Made by a program: the position numbers and the translations under genes
Notes under the pieces: model-generated
Told to the model about the DNA's origin: nothing
The model's input: the letters and a program-made list of their open reading frames with translations, nothing else
Databases searched by the model: none
DNA from: Haladaptatus pallidirubidus
GTDB lineage: Archaea; Halobacteriota; Halobacteria; Halobacteriales; Haladaptataceae
Direction: 5' to 3'
DNA length: 64,000 bases
Assembly (NCBI RefSeq): GCF_020700235.1
Contig: NZ_CP085302.1
Span: 1 to 64,000, forward strand
Part shown: positions 34,148-42,660 of the stretch, in pieces
How positions within the stretch are numbered: position 1 is the stretch's first letter
Layout: each line of letters begins with the position of its first letter

Positions 34148-34801
34148 ATGAGCCTCATCGCAGAGTTTCACCTGCGAGATTCACGTCTCCCGTTGAGCGA
34201 CACTATAGCGGCAGCACCACAGGCGACAATAGAGGTAGATAGAATGATGATCGTAGACAGAGATCATCTCGCTATTATTTGCTGGGTGGAGGCTGCTTCA
34301 TTCGAGATGTTTGAGACAGCGCTCGAAAAGGACGAGACGGTGGTGACACATTCAATACTCGAAGCTTCTCCAGAACAACGACATTATCACATACAGTTGG
34401 AGAAACCCATGCTTCTTCCGCTCAAAGTTGCCTTTGATGAATTCGGTGCAGTTCCTGGGGGAACTATAATCTTGAATGGACAGTGGAATAGTCGGGCATA
34501 CTTTCCTAATCGGGATACGCTTAGACAATTTCGCAACGCTTGTCATGAATACGGTGTGTCATTCCAACTTAAAAGCCTCTATGAGCCAAAATCAAAGAGT
34601 GATGATCTTTCCGGTCTAACGTCCAAACAACGGGAAACACTCGAAATTGCCTACAAGCACGGCTATTTCGATATCCCTCGTCAGATGACGCTCGACGATC
34701 TCAGCGAACAGCTCGGTATTTCAAAACCATCAGTTTCAAAACGGCTTCGGCGTGCGCAGCAATACGTGATCGGCAACGCAGTCAACGGTGATAGTATATA
34801 A
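34148..34801 (+). CDS. HTH-10 (bat-type) transcriptional regulator
   Basis: The 217-residue protein has an N-terminal bacterio-opsin-activator-type domain and a full HTH-10 at the C-terminus: LTSKQRETLEIAYKHGYFD, PRQMTLDDLSEQLGISKPSV and SKRLRRAQQ. It is an intact relative of the regulator at 25391 and the fragment at 22105. It precedes an SDR gene on the same strand (54 bases) and could regulate it, although nothing in the sequence proves it. Confidence 0.88.
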   Translation: MSLIAEFHLRDSRLPLSDTIAAAPQATIEVDRMMIVDRDHLAIICWVEAASFEMFETALEKDETVVTHSILEASPEQRHYHIQLEKPMLLPLKVAFDEFGAVPGGTIILNGQWNSRAYFPNRDTLRQFRNACHEYGVSFQLKSLYEPKSKSDDLSGLTSKQRETLEIAYKHGYFDIPRQMTLDDLSEQLGISKPSVSKRLRRAQQYVIGNAVNGDSI

Positions 34802-34855
34802 AGAGGTTTACATATTATCCATATTCTGATTCGCGAGCACGGCGATGATACTCAT

Positions 34856-35788
34856 ATGGCCAATATGAATGGGAAGACTGTCCTCATCACGGGTGGTACC
34901 GACGGACTTGGTAAGGAAGTAGCCGGCAAGCTAGCATCGTTGGGATCGACTGTACTTGTGACTGGTCGGGACCGTAGCAAGGGCGAGACCGTTGTTAGAG
35001 AGCTTCAGCAGGAGTACGGTACTAACGCAGTCAAATTATTCATTGCTGATTTTTCCTCGCAAGAGGAAGTTCGACACCTCGCCAAGGAAATCGCCGGGAG
35101 ATACGATCGACTTGACGTGCTGATCAACAATGCAGGACTCGGAAAGACTGAACAGACACTCACCGATGATGGTTACGAGATGACCTTTGCGGTGAACTAT
35201 TTGGCACCGTTCCTGCTGACACACTGTCTGTTACCGCAGTTGCGAGCAGCAAAATCCAGTCGGATTATCAATGTCTCGTCAGGATACCAGGCCGACGGGG
35301 AGCTCAATTTCGATGATCTACACGGGAGGAAGGAGTACGATGCGTGGGATGCCTACAGCCAGTCAAAGTTAGCGATAGTACTATTCACGTACGAGTTAGC
35401 TGATCAGCTCAAAAACACGGAGATTACAGTTAACGCTCTAGAACCGGGGCTTGTTCCGGGAACGAGTTTCGCTCGGCATCTCCCGTGGCACTGGAAGTTT
35501 GGATTCCACGTGTTGAGTCGTCTCCCAGCACGATTCGTTCGAACGCCCAAGAAGGGCGCCGAGACATACGTGTATCTCGCAGCCTCACCAGAGGTGACAG
35601 GCATAACCGGGGAGTATTTCGTCGACAAGCAATCGAAACAATCTGCAGCAAAATCGTACGATTCGGAATTGCGGAAGCGGTTGTGGGACGTAAGTGTTGA
35701 ACTAACCGGTGTTAGCTCTAACATTCCGATTCAGCAAAGACACCGCAAAACCCCTGAAGGAGAGCAATCATGGCAGGAGAAGCCATGA
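34856..35788 (+). CDS. Short-chain dehydrogenase, retinol-dehydrogenase-like
   Basis: The 310-residue SDR has TGGTDGLGKE (cofactor loop), VLINNAG, INVSSGY with the catalytic Ser, and YSQSK with the catalytic Tyr and Lys. The layout matches WW-domain oxidoreductase/retinol dehydrogenase-like SDRs that oxidise or reduce hydrophobic alcohols. An ATG at 34856 or 34865 is possible. The last 18 bases overlap the following NAD-binding gene, suggesting co-translation; the C-terminal ~25 residues (IPIQQRHRKTPEG onward) are unlike the family and may be read-through into the overlap. Confidence 0.9.
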   Translation: MANMNGKTVLITGGTDGLGKEVAGKLASLGSTVLVTGRDRSKGETVVRELQQEYGTNAVKLFIADFSSQEEVRHLAKEIAGRYDRLDVLINNAGLGKTEQTLTDDGYEMTFAVNYLAPFLLTHCLLPQLRAAKSSRIINVSSGYQADGELNFDDLHGRKEYDAWDAYSQSKLAIVLFTYELADQLKNTEITVNALEPGLVPGTSFARHLPWHWKFGFHVLSRLPARFVRTPKKGAETYVYLAASPEVTGITGEYFVDKQSKQSAAKSYDSELRKRLWDVSVELTGVSSNIPIQQRHRKTPEGEQSWQEKP

Positions 35789-36615
35789 CGTCACCTATCT
35801 TGGTCACCGGCGGCACCGGTAGGGTCGGGAGCCTCGTCGTCTCACGTCTGCGGGATGCCGACCGTGAGGTGCGGGTGCTCAGCCGGCGTAGCCACGACTC
35901 CAAGGACGGCATCGAGTTCGTAACCGGCGATCTGGACACCGGTGAAGGGATCGAAGCCGCGGTGAACGGTATCGGAACCATCGTGCACTGCGCGAGCAGC
36001 GTCAAGGGCGACGAGGATAAGGCCCGCACTCTAATGCAGGCGGCATCCCAAGCCGGTGTGCAGCACTTGGTGTACATCTCAATCGTTGGCATCGATGAAA
36101 TCCCGGTTGACAGCATTGTCGGCCGCATCATGTTCAGCCCCATCGCGTCCCAACAGGCAGCAGAGAAGGTAGTCGCCGACTCCGACATACCATGGACCAC
36201 CCTGCGTGCCACCCAGTTTCATCAACTGATACTGACGGTGGCCGAGGGAATGGCAAAGCTGCCGGTGATGCCGGTCCCGGCTGGCTTCCAATTCCAACCG
36301 GTCGATGCCGATGAAGTGGCGGCCCGGCTCGTCGAACTCGCGCTGGGCGAGCCAGCCGGCATGGTGCCTGACATGGGTGGGCCGCAGGTATACGACATGA
36401 CCGACTTGCTCCGCGAGTACCTGCGTGCCCGTCATCGGCGGCGACTGATCATGCCGATCCTACTTCCGGGCAAGGCCGCCCACGCGTATCGGGACGGCGT
36501 TAACCTAGCTCCCGAGCAGGCCGTGGGGCATCGAACCTGGGAGGAGTTCCTCGAAGAGAAACCGTGGGACACCGGATCTGAGAGGAATCTCTCGCAGGCT
36601 GGTGAGCTAGCATGA
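35770..36615 (+). CDS. NmrA-like/atypical SDR NAD(P)-binding protein
   Basis: The 281-residue protein starts VTGGTGRVGSLVVSRL, the TGGTGxxG motif of atypical SDRs, then VEFVTGDL-type text (EFVTGDLDTGEG), VYISIVGID and QFHQLILTVAEGM. The active-site YxxxK is absent, as in NmrA/TMR and HSCARG-type redox sensors. Base use is richer in G and C than around it, and similarity to actinobacterial proteins is my impression, so transfer is likely. An ATGA overlap leads to a 27-codon truncated frame, so more genes once followed. Confidence 0.85.
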   Translation: MAGEAMTSPILVTGGTGRVGSLVVSRLRDADREVRVLSRRSHDSKDGIEFVTGDLDTGEGIEAAVNGIGTIVHCASSVKGDEDKARTLMQAASQAGVQHLVYISIVGIDEIPVDSIVGRIMFSPIASQQAAEKVVADSDIPWTTLRATQFHQLILTVAEGMAKLPVMPVPAGFQFQPVDADEVAARLVELALGEPAGMVPDMGGPQVYDMTDLLREYLRARHRRRLIMPILLPGKAAHAYRDGVNLAPEQAVGHRTWEEFLEEKPWDTGSERNLSQAGELA

Positions 36616-36695
36616 ACGGACGGCTTCTTCTACTGGGCTTCTACGAAGTATTGAGTGAGGTCCCAAGAGGGTATCTACTTCTGCTTATGATTTAG
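36612..36695 (+). pseudogene. Truncated start of a hydrophobic protein
   Basis: ATGA overlap with the preceding gene starts a frame MNGRLLLLGFYEVLSEVP that runs into hairpin repeat C and stops there after 27 codons. The overlap shows that a genuine downstream gene once began here and that the repeat replaced its body. Confidence 0.6.
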
Positions 36696-36730
36696 ACAGC
36701 AGAAAATCTACCTTGTAGCCGAGAACTACT
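36674..36730 (+). repeat. Hairpin repeat, copy C
   Basis: ATCTACTTCTGCTTATGATT then TAGACAGCAGAAAATCTACC aligns with copies A and B with several differences and a shorter stem. It cuts the ATGA-coupled frame begun at 36612, which supports insertion. Confidence 0.6.
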
Positions 36731-36793
36731 TCAAAAGTAACTGAAAGTTGCTTCAGGAAAATATCATGCTATCGGAACACACAGAGTCAATTG

Positions 36794-37213
36794 ATGACCG
36801 TTCCTGAGAACATTGAATCGCTGATTACCGACGCACCGCTAATGGCTCATCTTGCTACATCACGGGATGATCGACCACATGTTGCGCCAGTCTGGTACGC
36901 CTACGATGATGAGGTAATAGAGATTCTAACAAGTGGACGAAAGCTTGAAAATGCACAGAAAAATTCCCGTGTAGCCATCTCAATTCAATACGATACTGAT
37001 GGGGATTCTGAGTGGTACGTTACACTTCTTGGAACGACAACCGTGATCAGTGATGTTGACCAAATTAATACTGCAACTCGTCGCATCTATCCCAAGTATC
37101 TCGGCTCTGATCAAGAGACCTGGGATCCCTTCTACCGCGATCACTTAGGAGATGATCCGACAAACGACCTTCTCCGAATTGAGATCGGCACGGTCTCATA
37201 TGAGATTTACTAA
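36794..37213 (+). CDS. Pyridoxamine 5'-phosphate oxidase-family FMN-binding protein
   Basis: The 139-residue protein shows the split-barrel fold: HLATSRDDRPHVAPVWYAYD, GRKLENAQKNSRVAISI and a YIPKYL-like (IYPKYLG) helix. Such archaeal proteins bind FMN or F420 and reduce small substrates. A TTG codon immediately upstream is possible; ATG 36794 is preferred. The gene stands alone. Confidence 0.87.
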   Translation: MTVPENIESLITDAPLMAHLATSRDDRPHVAPVWYAYDDEVIEILTSGRKLENAQKNSRVAISIQYDTDGDSEWYVTLLGTTTVISDVDQINTATRRIYPKYLGSDQETWDPFYRDHLGDDPTNDLLRIEIGTVSYEIY

Positions 37214-37282
37214 TTCGATTTCGCGAACCGACAGAAGGGAACCTATTTCGTGTGTTCGAAACATAATGTGAACAACTCTTTC

Positions 37283-37402
37283 TCAGGAGAATTGGAGTTG
37301 GTGCTTCGCCGAAGGCGTTGGTGTATCTGCGCATTCGGTCGTATCCGCGCACTCAGTCAGCGTTCGCTGGACAACATCGGAGAGCGTCGTTTGGCGTGGC
37401 AT
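37283..37402 (-). CDS. MxRQT microprotein, copy 1 (39 residues)
   Basis: ATG 37402 to TGA 37283 encodes MPRQTTLSDVVQRTLTECAD followed by a Thr/Cys/Asp-rich tail. The start matches that of the frame at 45671-45841 (MSRQTKFADGAAQRTLTEC), sharing M-x-R-Q-T and QRTLTEC. Two separate loci with the same start make it a likely real small-protein family. It lies 21 bases downstream of a SWIM zinc-finger remnant. Function unknown. Confidence 0.5.
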   Translation of the reverse strand: MPRQTTLSDVVQRTLTECADTTECADTPTPSAKHQLQFS

Positions 37403-37423
37403 AAATGGAAGAGTGAGACGGGG

Positions 37424-37648
37424 TTAGCAGCAGTCTGTGAGTGCGCCTTTCCGGGTGGCTTCCGCGCCACAGTTCTCACATGTCCAGTATGTGTGATCGA
37501 CGGTGCCGTACTTGTCGTAGCCAGTGTACGGGCCACTGACACGCTCGTCTTTGTCGTCGTCTGATGGGAATGCGTCGAGCGTTCCGTCCTCCGTCGCAGT
37601 TGCGACGACAGCCATGTGCTTATCTGATGGCTTTCGTAGAATGGTCAT
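37424..37648 (-). pseudogene. SWIM zinc-finger protein, C-terminal remnant
   Basis: From KHMAVVATATEDGTLDAFPS to WTCENCGAEATRKGALTDCC this 74-codon frame equals the C-terminal part of the frame at 49915-50232. The SWIM CxC and the first histidine of the zinc site are missing, leaving only the KHM part and the C-terminal CxxC...CC cluster. Confidence 0.7.
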
Positions 37649-37757
37649 TTGAGGGAAGCCGTTGCTGTCGACGACTAATACCCACTAATTCAAAGTACGC
37701 TACTTACATCGAGATCTAATCGATACGGCCAAGACTGTTGACATTCACCCAACAGAC

Positions 37758-38672
37758 ATGGCTGACGAGCGATCAGATGACTCGCCATCTGCAGAATTCA
37801 ACTCTGCAGAGGCATTTTCGCTCCTGGGAGATTCAACCCGGCTTGCCATTCTTCGATCGTTATGGGAAGCACAGCAAGACAGAAACAAGAAAACAGTGCC
37901 GTTTGAGGTGCTCCGCGAGCGCGTCGGTGTTGCTGATTCTGGTCGATTCAATTACCACCTCGGGAAGTTAACAAACCGATTCATCACGCAAACCGACGAC
38001 GGCTATCAACTGCGATATGCCGGAACACGCGTTGTTGGTGCACTTCTCGAGGGAACCTATGCGCCTGGCAACGATCTCGATGTCCCCACCGAAGGTTCCT
38101 GCCCTGAGTGCAATAGTGGTCTTCGAATTCGCTACCAGGACGAGCGGGTACATGTGGTTTGTTCCGCGTGTGACCATTGCCTCTCAGATTTTGGCGTCCC
38201 ACCGGGCGTTCTCGGAGACCGTGACGAGGAAGAACTCTCATGCATCGTTGATACGCATCTGCGAACTCTGCTTGGACGAGCGCGTCGTGGAATTTGCCCG
38301 AATTGCTCCGGCCCGATGACGACATACGTTGGTAACATCGACGGGGTTCCACTAGCCTTTGAGGAGGAGACAGAGCCACCATTATCGGATGGGCCACCCG
38401 TGTCATTACTCTGTGATCGCTGTCAAGACCTCATCGGAACTGTACCTGTTGGCCTCTTACTGGATGATCCTCTTGTTGTTAGTTTTCTCCATAATCATGG
38501 GATTAACCCTGAAGAGATGCCAGCATGGCAATTAGTGGACAAACTTGATACGGAAACAACAGTTACATCCGAAGATCCATACCAGGTGGCAGTCGAGTTT
38601 GAGACTGGGAACGATACGCTCACGGTGACGATCGGCCGAAATGGTCAGACCATTTCCACAGAGTTTTCTTAG
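37758..38672 (+). CDS. DUF7351 protein: ArsR-like winged helix plus zinc-ribbon domains
   Basis: The 304-residue protein has an N-terminal winged helix (AFSLLGDSTRLAILRSLWEA, then RFNYHLGKLTNRFITQTDDG) and a DUF7351-type region with two pairs of cysteines (CPECNSGL with CSACD, and CPNCSGPM with CDRC), each pair a likely zinc ribbon, followed by a C-terminal beta-rich part. It is a common haloarchaeal regulator type. It precedes an MFS exporter in the same direction (85 bases) and may control it. Confidence 0.87.
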   Translation: MADERSDDSPSAEFNSAEAFSLLGDSTRLAILRSLWEAQQDRNKKTVPFEVLRERVGVADSGRFNYHLGKLTNRFITQTDDGYQLRYAGTRVVGALLEGTYAPGNDLDVPTEGSCPECNSGLRIRYQDERVHVVCSACDHCLSDFGVPPGVLGDRDEEELSCIVDTHLRTLLGRARRGICPNCSGPMTTYVGNIDGVPLAFEEETEPPLSDGPPVSLLCDRCQDLIGTVPVGLLLDDPLVVSFLHNHGINPEEMPAWQLVDKLDTETTVTSEDPYQVAVEFETGNDTLTVTIGRNGQTISTEFS

Positions 38673-38757
38673 ATATTACAGAACGAGTATTCTGTGAGTT
38701 GGAAGACAGAAATGTCATTCTGCAAGAATATATCTTATCAAGCGAGTAGTCACTGGT

Positions 38758-40035
38758 ATGCACAAGCTCCTCCGGAATACAGCATTCCGTCGGCTCTTAT
38801 TCGGCCGGTTGGTTACGAATGCTGGCGACAGTCTCTACGCTGTTGCCGCGATGTGGCTGGTCTATGAACTCACTGGTTCCAGTACCTATACCGGTCTTGC
38901 TGGTGCACTCACAATGGCACCACAACTCGCACAGATGCTTATCGGCCCATTGGTAGACCACTGGCCATTCCGTCGACTGCTCATCGCCGTCCAGCTCGTC
39001 CAAGCAACCGTCGTCCTCGTTATTCCGGTCGCATGGCTGTTTGGCATCCGCTCGGTTACATTGGTATTAGTTGTTGTGCCAATTCTCTCACTTCTCAATC
39101 AATTCGTATACCCTGCTCAGAGTGCAGCACTCCCCCGAATTGTCGCACAAGAGGAATTAACCGAAGCGAATGCAGCGTTTTCATTCGCCTATCAGGGCGC
39201 AGACCTCGTGTTCAATGGCCTTGCTGGAGCACTCATTGCTGCAGTCGGTGCCGTAGCGTTGTATACGATGGATGCTTTGACATTCGTTATTGCAGCTGTA
39301 TTATTCGCTGGCGTCAATATTCCGACTGCAGGAACAGGTGACGTGAGTGACGAGACGACAATAGTTGGTGAAACTAAGGAGGTTACAGAGGGGACCACGG
39401 CAACTGACGGCGGTGATACAAGTAGTTATCTGACCCGACTTCGAGCTGGCATCGAATTTGTTCGTGGAACGCCGATAGTTTGGCTGTTAGGAGTCGGGGT
39501 ATTTGCAAACGGGCTGCTTGGCGCATCAAATGCTGTTCTTCCAGCATTTGCCGATCAACTCGGCGGGCCAAGTGCGTATGGGATGATTCGAGCAGGAACT
39601 GCCGCCGGTTTGCTTTTAGGTGCACTTTTTGGATCGCGATTGGATGGCATTCGATTTGGTCCACTCGTGATAAGTGGGTTTTTGTGTTCTGCAGCTGGTT
39701 GGTTCGCAGCGTTACTCGTTCCATCGTTGCCAGCTACAGCAGTTTGCTTCGCAGTCGCGCTTATTCCAGTTGGTACGACAAATGTGCTCATCGGAACGAT
39801 GGTACAACGGATGGTTCCTGATGCGTTCCTTGGGCGAGTGAGTGCACTTCTTGGTTCTGCGTCGGTCGCGGTAACGCCAATTGGTATGCTCCTTGGTGGA
39901 ACTATTGGAGAAACACTTGGAGTGACGGTAGTGATGGCTGCTGGTGGCTTTGGACTGCTTTGGGTTGCTGGCTATGTTGCAGCAGTGCCAGCACTTCGTG
40001 GATTACCAGCCGTAAACGAGATAGAAACTATCTGA
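38758..40035 (+). CDS. MFS transporter (MFS-3/EntS-like exporter)
   Basis: The 425-residue protein has twelve predicted helices. It begins LLRNTAFRRLLFGRLVTNAG, the typical start of MFS-3 proteins, with D-x-L in GDSLYAVAAMWLVYELTG and R-rich loops after helices 2 and 8 (GSRLDGIRFG). This subfamily contains the enterobactin exporter EntS and macrolide efflux proteins; the substrate here is unknown. The central loop (about 195-225) is acidic and Thr-rich, normal for haloarchaea. It likely forms an operon with the preceding regulator. Confidence 0.9.
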   Translation: MHKLLRNTAFRRLLFGRLVTNAGDSLYAVAAMWLVYELTGSSTYTGLAGALTMAPQLAQMLIGPLVDHWPFRRLLIAVQLVQATVVLVIPVAWLFGIRSVTLVLVVVPILSLLNQFVYPAQSAALPRIVAQEELTEANAAFSFAYQGADLVFNGLAGALIAAVGAVALYTMDALTFVIAAVLFAGVNIPTAGTGDVSDETTIVGETKEVTEGTTATDGGDTSSYLTRLRAGIEFVRGTPIVWLLGVGVFANGLLGASNAVLPAFADQLGGPSAYGMIRAGTAAGLLLGALFGSRLDGIRFGPLVISGFLCSAAGWFAALLVPSLPATAVCFAVALIPVGTTNVLIGTMVQRMVPDAFLGRVSALLGSASVAVTPIGMLLGGTIGETLGVTVVMAAGGFGLLWVAGYVAAVPALRGLPAVNEIETI

Positions 40036-40263
40036 TCAGGCTTATCGGAAGCAGATAGCTTCTAACAAAGTATTCGTGTTCAATGCCGACCTTAATTCAG
40101 TGTATGGAGAGGATCAAGTCTGCATCATGATGTTTTGAACATTCGCTGGAAAGTCAATCGATATAGTTATCGGAGCTTTTTTGGGGACAGGTATCCGATT
40201 ACTCATGAACTTGATTCTCGTCTGATGATTTTCGACCGTTTGGTTTTTCATAATTTTCATACC

Positions 40264-40518
40264 ATGACGGACATATTTACTGCTAAGATGAGCTCGTACA
40301 GCACGACCGACTTTGAGGCTGAATGTGCCAGTCTCCGGAAGCAGCTGCAAGCAGCAGAGACAGCACAGGAACGCCGTGAAGTAATGCGTGCGATGGCAGC
40401 GCTTGAGCGGAAGAGCATGCCGAAACGTACGAAAAGCTCGCGAAAGAGAAGAGGACGGCAGGTTAGTTCTTTTTGGGTAAATCACGTCTCAACTCTGTTG
40501 TTCGATATATATCTGTAA
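40264..40518 (+). CDS. Small coiled-coil protein, hypothetical
   Basis: From ATG 40264 an 84-codon frame gives a helical, charged centre (DFEAECASLRKQLQAAETAQ, then ERREVMRAMAALERKSM) with heptad-like hydrophobics, then a basic stretch KRTKSSRKRRGRQ. The last 17 residues change to a hydrophobic, non-haloarchaeal composition, so the 3' end may be broken. No family recognised. Confidence 0.45.
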   Translation: MTDIFTAKMSSYSTTDFEAECASLRKQLQAAETAQERREVMRAMAALERKSMPKRTKSSRKRRGRQVSSFWVNHVSTLLFDIYL

Positions 40519-40642
40519 CTTCCCCCAGTCTATCGACATACGAGGATGAGGTGAGTCAAACCGTATTATCGGAACTCGCTCATATATCCCCTATTCCAAC
40601 AGCCCAAAATGTTTTGTCACTAGTATATCAACCCGAGTATAG

Positions 40643-40762
40643 GTGAAGATCCCGATTGAGTTGCAAGATGGTCGCGAGGTGGAGCTCACAGATGTAGGAA
40701 TTGAGACACACGAACAATCTAATACAACAGCGCTGAGCGTCGATCTTAGCGATGAGCCTTAG
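40643..40762 (+). CDS. Acidic small peptide, 39 residues
   Basis: GTG 40643 to TAG 40760-40762 encodes KIPIELQDGREVELTDVGIE then THEQSNTTALSVDLSDEP, with haloarchaeal acidic bias and clean codon use. It could be a real peptide or the tail of a decayed gene. It is the only coding-like stretch between 40519 and the tfb relic. Confidence 0.35.
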   Translation: MKIPIELQDGREVELTDVGIETHEQSNTTALSVDLSDEP

Positions 40763-40824
40763 ATATATCGTTGTTGGTCACTATTTATTTTATATGTTCT
40801 GTATTGATGTTAAAGCTGGACAAT

Positions 40825-41789
40825 CTACAATTCTGAATTCCCATATAATTCCAGGAGTTCTGTGTATCGTTTTCTGATCGTTACTGGTGCAATATGTGCA
40901 ACAGTCCCAACCGAATCTTTGGTGACAGATTCGTTCTTAGCCTTGCAGCCGCATAGACAGCTGCAGCAGCAAGTGCAACCGGACTTTTCCCGCTCTGCGT
41001 GTTGTAGCATTTTGCAGAATTGGGTAAGTCGTGAGCCGTTCGTTCTAACTCATTGCTTAGATCGAGTTCTGAGACAAATCGAGGGACGAATTGAGCAGGA
41101 TCAGTCGGTGCAATTCCGAGTCCCAATTCGTTGGTGAGATAACGATACGCTCGTTGGATCCGGCGGCGTTCTACGCGACTGACTATCGCAAAATTATCGA
41201 GACTGAGCGGAACACCCACCTGTCGAGTTGCGGCATAGAGACTCGCTGTTGCCATTCCCTCGATTGACCGTCCTGGCAGTAAGTCTGCCTCAAGCGCTCA
41301 CCGGTAAATGACGCTGGCAGTTTCAGATTCAGATTAGCCTATATCGAGTGCTGCAGCCATGCGAGAGATCTCTCCTAGTGCATGCTTGAGATTTCGCTCG
41401 TGATTTGATTTTGAGCGAAACCGTTCATCCCATCTGCGAAGCCGCTGCATTTTCCTCCGTTTTCGGCGCCCAAGCGCATTCCCGTGTGCATCCACGTTCT
41501 GATCGCTAATTTTTGCACTCAATCCCTTATCATGGAGTTGATGAGTCATGGGTGCACCCACGCGACTCCGTTACCGATTTTCTTTGTCGAAAAAAGCACG
41601 CCATTCAGGGCCACGATCGATTCGACTATCGGAGACAACGAGTTCACACTCATTACAAACTATTTCGACCGCCTTGTCTGGGATTGAAATAGTATTTTTA
41701 CATTCCGGGCAAGCGTGATGGTCGGCTGTCAAAGCCTGCTCTTGGTCTGTTTCGACCTGCTGATTGGAACGCTGTATTCGCCGTGTCAT
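40825..41789 (-). pseudogene. tfb: Broken transcription initiation factor TFB
   Basis: Minus-strand reading from ATG 41789 gives an N-terminal zinc ribbon (ACPECKNTISI ... CNECELVVSDSRIDRGPEWRAF), the B-finger and then the two cyclin folds (ALGEISRMAAALDI, RSIEGMATASLYAATRQ, SPVALAAAAVYAAARL, APVTIRKRYTELLEL). The frame carries TAA at 41571-41573, TAA at 41334-41336 and TGA near 41300, and a frameshift near 40940. TFB recruits RNA polymerase to TBP-bound promoters; haloarchaea carry several alternative copies, often on plasmids. This one is dead. Confidence 0.9.
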
Positions 41790-42055
41790 AGTGTATTGAC
41801 TCCCGTTACTCTTGATCAATTGTGACTATGAGTAGCAAACACATAATAGTTGGTAGATGATTTTCACACAGTAGGAATGGATTGTTAGTTGATTAGGTCA
41901 ATCAGAGAAAAACATTGCAGTCTATCGGCTTCAGACTATAAAGAGGCGAGTAAAATCGTGACCTCATCTATCGCTGGATTGTGTTTAACGACTTACGCCT
42001 TTCGTTAGGCTCGGTGTGATACCTCCCAAGCAATCGCTTCAACCGATAGATCTAG

Positions 42056-42232
42056 GAAGTGTGCAGCCGTGATGACGAGTTCGAGCGCTATGACGACCAG
42101 CAGATTTCGTTTGTTGATCACACGAGTGCGGTGCTTGCTCGTGAGTACGATATCGACTATATCTTTGCCTTTGATCGGGATTTCACGACGCTCGGACTGA
42201 CTCGGATCCCTTCGGATATTCAATTTCCGTGA
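42056..42232 (+). pseudogene. C-terminal fragment of a PIN-domain (VapC-like) protein
   Basis: After a TAG the frame reads DDEFERYDDQQISFVDHTSA, then VLAREYDIDYIFAFDRDFTT and LGLTRIP. The S-F-x-D pattern followed by the hydrophobic strand and D-x-D-F is the second half of a PIN ribonuclease with its later acidic residues. The first catalytic Asp and N-terminal half are gone. Confidence 0.72.
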
Positions 42233-42660
42233 ATGATACGGAGTCGTGTCACAACCTGATCAAGCTTATTCGAGATTTGCTGTGAAACCTATTCTTTGGC
42301 GAGGCAAAATCACCGGTTTCAACCCCTCTGAGATGCTCGTTCGGTCGATGACCGAGATATTTAACCACGTCAAGACACTATAAACGATAGCGCAGTAGCC
42401 CCATCGTACTACGGCGCATGGACGACTAAACGGAGCAAACGAGGTTCGCGCAACGCAGACGAGACGTCAACGTTGGAGAGGTGATACCGTGAGATTTGGC
42501 TGTTTGTATCTGATGGTCGTCACGTAGATAGAACAAGGCATCTACGGATGTGACGAGGGACAAGCGGTAATCGGTGTGCACGAGCCATCCCGCACGTTCA
42601 CGAGACACGACACGAGCAACACACCTGCAGCATCACGAAAGACACTTGCTGCACCAGACT
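42233..42660. other. Gap upstream of the GHKL ATPase gene
   Basis: A 33-codon open segment from GTG 42282 to TAA 42383 (KPILWRGKITGFNPSEMLV) reads plausibly and may be the tail of a lost gene. A minus-strand frame at 42426-42608 has no family. The 100 bases before 42661 should contain the promoter of the ATPase gene. Nothing else is supported. Confidence 0.35.
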
